DNA from: Larkinella punicea
GTDB taxonomy: Bacteria > Bacteroidota > Bacteroidia > Cytophagales > Spirosomataceae
Assembly: GCF_003334855.1 (NCBI RefSeq)
Contig: NZ_QOWE01000024.1
Span: 82,162 to 146,161, forward strand
Length of the DNA: 64,000 nt
Direction of reading: 5' to 3'
In this document: piece after piece, positions 61,093-64,000 of the stretch
Position numbering within the stretch: position 1 is the first letter of the stretch
How the letters are laid out: each line of letters opens with the position of its first letter
Position numbers and translations under genes: made by a program
The notes under the pieces: generated by a model
Told to the model about the DNA's origin: nothing
The model's database searches: none
The model's input: only the letters and a program-made list of their open reading frames with translations

Positions 61093-62163
61093 ATGGAAGA
61101 TAATACTGAAGAAATAGCAGGGCAAGATGAGGACCCAAACTTTATAAAGTACTCCGAAATACATCCCACGTTTAGAAGTGAGATGACTTACGTGCAACGT
61201 CTTGCCTGGTGGAGAGAAAACGATATAAGCCCATTAACTGTTATCTTTTTTCCTGAAAAGAAAATAGCAATAGAGCACCATGCTACATTGCGAACCGTAC
61301 ACCAATTTACTGAGCAAGGGGAAACCGTAAGGTCATTATCAATCGAACCTTGCAATGCCGAACAGTTTGAACAGTTTGAACAGTGGGCTTTAAAAGAGAG
61401 TAGGCTGAAGGGGTATTTCAAGCCTAACTATCTCAGTGAGAACCTCATAAAAGAATATTGGCTAAAGGTTGCGCTATCGCCAATGCCTAAAGAGGTCCTT
61501 TCGGAAGAAATACGGCTCATAGATAGAATAATAACCGACGCTGAAAGTTACCCAGACCGGACAGGTGCAATATTATTCCTTCACGGTTATAACCGACGGA
61601 AATTGGGGTACTCCCCTGTTATTAACTATGAAGAACTATACTACTCTTTGTTTTCCAATGATAAACGCGAGAGAACCGTTAACGACCTAGAAAATGCTGA
61701 ACGCATCATTCCGGAACTTTATAGGGGTTGGTTGTTTTGCGAGTATAGAGGTTTCCTTCAAAAGCAGTTGGATCGACTTTCCCGAGGTGAGGATATCAGC
61801 AAGCCAGAGGTTGATACCTCCGAAATTACTGCTGATAATCAAGACACGCTGAAACTTCCACTGACACAGAAGCGACAGGTAATTATCGCCCATTATTTAA
61901 TGAAGTACGGATTGGTTGTCGTTAATCCACAATTAACAAAAGAAGCTCGATTTGGAATCCTAAACGCCCTAATGGGTCGAGGACTTAGCCACCAGAATAC
62001 GAAAGAGTACCTCAACTCAATCGACAACCCCAAAGACCCCGAAAAGGTCAAGACCATACCTAACCTAGAGGCTGTTTTGCCTTATTTTGAGAATATAAAT
62101 ATACCTGATATAGTAAACGAGATAAAGGAAGAGATAGCCAAACTAGCCAAGAAAAAGGGCTAA
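61093..62163 (+). CDS. Hypothetical protein of the integrative element, unknown
   Basis: 356 codons. Highly charged and helical with no signal peptide; repeated Glu/Lys-rich patches and a C-terminal segment (LTQKRQVIIAHYLMKYGLV, GILNALMGRGLSHQNTKEYL) of a kind I recall next to integrases in Bacteroidota elements, without assigned function. GC is lower than in the host genes. ATG 61093 follows the integrase stop by 22 bp. Possibly involved in integration control or replication. Confidence 0.55.
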   Translation: MEDNTEEIAGQDEDPNFIKYSEIHPTFRSEMTYVQRLAWWRENDISPLTVIFFPEKKIAIEHHATLRTVHQFTEQGETVRSLSIEPCNAEQFEQFEQWALKESRLKGYFKPNYLSENLIKEYWLKVALSPMPKEVLSEEIRLIDRIITDAESYPDRTGAILFLHGYNRRKLGYSPVINYEELYYSLFSNDKRERTVNDLENAERIIPELYRGWLFCEYRGFLQKQLDRLSRGEDISKPEVDTSEITADNQDTLKLPLTQKRQVIIAHYLMKYGLVVVNPQLTKEARFGILNALMGRGLSHQNTKEYLNSIDNPKDPEKVKTIPNLEAVLPYFENINIPDIVNEIKEEIAKLAKKKG

Positions 62164-62191
62164 TTCCGCCGTTTTACGTGGCTTTTGAAAA

Positions 62192-62208
62192 TTGTAGTAA
62201 TACTACAA
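62192..62208. promoter_or_regulatory. Palindromic operator candidate TTGTAGTAATACTACAA
   Basis: 17-bp perfect palindrome (8-bp arms, central A) 26 bp upstream of a TAGGTTTG box at 62234-62241 that matches the -7 consensus. Suits a repressor site controlling the excisionase gene. Confidence 0.6.
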
Positions 62209-62233
62209 AGTTACCCCTCTGGTACTCCAAGCG

Positions 62234-62241
62234 TAGGTTTG
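62234..62241 (+). promoter_or_regulatory. Candidate -7 box TAGGTTTG
   Basis: Exact TAnnTTTG match. It lies so near ATG 62246 that a transcript would hardly have a leader, which favours the second ATG at 62267 as the real start. Confidence 0.5.
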
Positions 62242-62266
62242 TCCCATGTTTAATCAATCACAAAAC

Positions 62267-62569
62267 ATGGCAAATCAATCGATTTTAATTTCCATCACCG
62301 AGGCAGAGTTTGACGCCAAACTCAATGGGGCTGTTTCGCTGGCAATCGAAAAAGCACTTAACAGCCTTAAGCCTCATACGATCGAACCGCGCTTTTACTC
62401 GCGGAAAGAAGCTGCCCGAAAATTAAACGTTACGCTACCAACCCTCCACATCTGGACTCAGGAGGGTAAGATCACCGGGCATCGTGTTGGCAGTCGGGTA
62501 CTCTACAAAGAAGAGGACCTTACTAATGCACTGCAAAAGATTCACACCACAATCCGAGCAGCCGCATGA
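62267..62569 (+). CDS. Excisionase-type HTH_17 DNA-binding protein
   Basis: 100 codons from ATG 62267 (or 107 from 62246). The C-terminal half is the helix-turn-helix of the MerR/Xis HTH_17 family: FYSRKEAARKLNVTLPTLHIWTQ, EGKITGHRVGSRVLYKEEDL. The N-terminal half is a helix that may mediate dimers. Directs excision of the element or regulates its genes. Overlaps the next gene by 4 bp (ATGA). Confidence 0.82.
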   Translation: MANQSILISITEAEFDAKLNGAVSLAIEKALNSLKPHTIEPRFYSRKEAARKLNVTLPTLHIWTQEGKITGHRVGSRVLYKEEDLTNALQKIHTTIRAAA

Positions 62570-62961
62570 TTACCGCTATCGAAACGGCGGAGACGTTGCT
62601 TGACTACAACGGCAACCTGCGCGGGCTACTCGGCCAGCACCGCAAAAAGACACTCTCCAGCGAAGACTTTATTAACGCCTATTCGCAACTCATTGCGCGG
62701 GCTGAATCGCAGGACATAACCTATTTTGCCAGGTTTGGCACGTTCGCCCCTAAGCATGTCCGCCCGGATTACCTCGCTGGATTGAAATCAGATATAGCTG
62801 CACTTACTGAGACTTCGGAGCTACAAGCTGAATCGGATCTTCTACGCTCCGGCAAATTAGGAGCCAGTGATACGCAATGGCAATTACGCTGGCATTTCCT
62901 TATGGAGCGGGGCGTGGAGTTGGGTATTTTCTGGAACAGCGAAACGAAGCGGTTCAAGTAA
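62566..62961 (+). CDS. Hypothetical element protein, unknown
   Basis: 131 codons. Soluble, helical, no recognised motif. The ATG overlaps the preceding stop (ATGA), so it is translated with the excisionase-like gene. Confidence 0.5.
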   Translation: MITAIETAETLLDYNGNLRGLLGQHRKKTLSSEDFINAYSQLIARAESQDITYFARFGTFAPKHVRPDYLAGLKSDIAALTETSELQAESDLLRSGKLGASDTQWQLRWHFLMERGVELGIFWNSETKRFK

Positions 62962-63006
62962 CCCACATCATCAAATCGATCAATACCAATTAAATCAAAA
63001 TCAACC

Positions 63007-63210
63007 ATGTTGACATTCAACGAAGACGAGGTTATGAACCTCTATAATTCATTAAATATTGTGACTGCCCACCTCGAAAAGAGTGTTGAAATAAACGACC
63101 CAGCGAATCCGCTTACTACTGCAAATGCGGAGGCCCACCTCCCGGAAGCGCGTGGATTGATGAAAAAGCTGGAGAATTGCCTTTTTGAGAAGTTCGATGT
63201 AGCAGGATAA
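63007..63210 (+). CDS. Hypothetical small element protein, unknown
   Basis: 67 codons. Acidic, helical (MLTFNEDEVMNLYNSLNIV). No recognised domain. Sits between the 131-codon gene and the primase. Confidence 0.45.
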   Translation: MLTFNEDEVMNLYNSLNIVTAHLEKSVEINDPANPLTTANAEAHLPEARGLMKKLENCLFEKFDVAG

Positions 63211-63225
63211 AAAAACGGAGCAGCC

Positions 63226-63876
63226 ATGAGAGACGAACCACAAAGCTACCCCGTTGAAACCCCTGAATATCAGGAGAAAGATACGAAAAAACTGCAAGAT
63301 TCCAAAGTGAGTCTGAACGATCTGCGGAGCCAGATAAAGCAAGAGGCCACCCACCTAAAGCATAGCGCTTTCGTTTTCCCGGCTCATGAGCAGATCATGA
63401 GCCAGTTGCTTGGACAAGTAGGTGCCGTGAAGTTTTGGGAAGTGGCATTTAAGGATAATGATAAAGCTGACGAAAACTCAAAACTTGAGAAAAAGCACTA
63501 CCTGATAATTTCTGTCGAGGAAATTATGCGACTGGCCAGGGATAATAAATGGGGGCTGTGTCGTAAAGGGGCTTTCTTTTATACATTCAACGGGGCTTTC
63601 TGGAAGTCCATAGAGAAGGATGATTTAAAAGCTTTTTTACGAACCGCGGCCGAGCAAATGGGTGTTGAAAGATTCACAGCCCGCCATTTCGAGTTCGCTG
63701 ACCACCTGTTTAAGCAATTTAACGAAACGGGCTATCTGCCAGCACCAAAGGAAAACAAGGAGGTCGTAAAGATTAACCTGACTAATGGAACGTTTGAAAT
63801 AGGCACGAACAGGCAGTTCTTGCGTGCGCCCGACCAGGCAGACTTTATAACTCATCAATTGCCGTTTGCTTACTGA
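63226..63876 (+). pseudogene. N-terminal part of a P4-type primase/DUF5906 protein, truncated by an IS end
   Basis: 216 codons. N-terminal domain features of phage/plasmid primases in Bacteroidota: EIMRLARDNKWGLCRKGAFFYTFNGAFW, LKAFLRTAAEQMGVERFTARH, FKQFNETGYLPAP, then INLTNGTFEI and FITHQLPFAY followed at once by TGA. In complete relatives LPFxYDP continues into the helicase part. The TGA coincides with the start of IS21-like terminal sequence, so the gene is broken here. Confidence 0.7.
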
Positions 63877-64000
63877 ATATGCCACTCCAAACTGGGCCAT
63901 TTACACCGATTAATGCTGGTCCACCCGCGCCGATGTAAACTGGGCCACCTGTGGATAAGTGAACATTGAAGAGACAATATTCCTAGTTTTCCAATGGGCA
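63874..64000. mobile_element. IS21-family element left end (partial, runs off the window)
   Basis: Starts at TGAATATGCCACTCC or TGCCACTCC. Three repeats of CTGG(G/T)CCA(C/T) at 63892, 63916 and 63940 sit exactly 24 bp apart, as in the multiple terminal binding sites of IS21 elements. No transposase ORF fits in the remaining bases. Confidence 0.6.

Larger units (their letters stand above)
59546..64000. mobile_element. Integrative element, left part (right end outside window)
   Basis: Begins at the tRNA fragment with an integrase reading inward, followed by an excisionase-like gene, small hypotheticals and a primase. AT content rises, gene starts overlap. No conjugation genes are visible yet, so ICE, satellite or prophage type cannot be decided. 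Its primase gene is itself cut by an IS21-like end. Confidence 0.75.

Noticed and set aside
1..64000. CRISPR array
   Set aside because: No regularly spaced direct repeats with unique spacers of the right length were seen; the 24-bp repeats at the end belong to an IS terminus.

Overview
The window reads as chromosome of a Cytophagales bacterium (Bacteroidota), most like the Spirosoma/Larkinella group. The evidence is a SusC/SusD pair, a T9SS sorting tail, a TPR hybrid sensor ending in an AraC domain, orphan LytTR and 4HB sensor proteins, and TAnnTTTG-type promoter boxes. GC content looks moderate for most of the window and drops visibly after about 61 kb. No rRNA, complete tRNA or CRISPR array was found.

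Layout: 0-16.7 kb is ordinary housekeeping and accessory metabolism: 3' end of isocitrate dehydrogenase, a DUF2264 protein, YgiQ radical SAM, hydrolases, ArsC/Spx-like protein, group III truncated haemoglobin, a flavin reductase followed directly by a 46-codon DUF2256 gene, an AAA_14 ATPase, aldo/keto reductase, D-lactate dehydrogenase-like protein, PssA, PurS, FabH and a CoA-binding protein. 17-31.7 kb holds a stand-alone NUMOD4/HNH/HTH protein, a large NtrY-like sensor kinase, an IscA-like protein, an HMG-CoA-lyase-like protein, MutS2, a LEA-type protein, YfhO and a membrane LytTR regulator. 31.7-41.7 kb holds a sulfite-oxidase-like protein, a SIS/ROK pair, an OBAP lipoprotein, an orphan 4HB sensor, a cupredoxin-dehydrogenase-HEAT fusion, VanZ and a GAF histidine kinase.

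41.7-59.3 kb is a glycan-use and secretion region: SusC/SusD, GH43, two paralogous small secreted proteins sharing a copied upstream block, a chimeric broken propeller gene, a TPR hybrid two-component protein and three exported proteins, one of them apparently a dead trypsin-like protease with a T9SS tail.

From about 59.55 kb to the window end lies an integrative element. A 22-nt tRNA 3' fragment marks the probable left junction. It is followed by integrase arm-type repeats, a tyrosine integrase, an unknown protein, an excisionase-like gene behind a palindromic operator, small hypotheticals and a primase/helicase N-terminus cut off by what looks like the end of an IS21-family element.

A recurring theme is long near-perfect intergenic inverted repeats of unrelated sequence (825-907, 2246-2322, 6641-6752, 16272-16363, 29766-29932, 32431-32526, 38850-38972). 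Several span the stop codons of convergent genes, as bidirectional terminators or mobile palindromes would. Functions are by recognition of family sequence features only; no database search was run.
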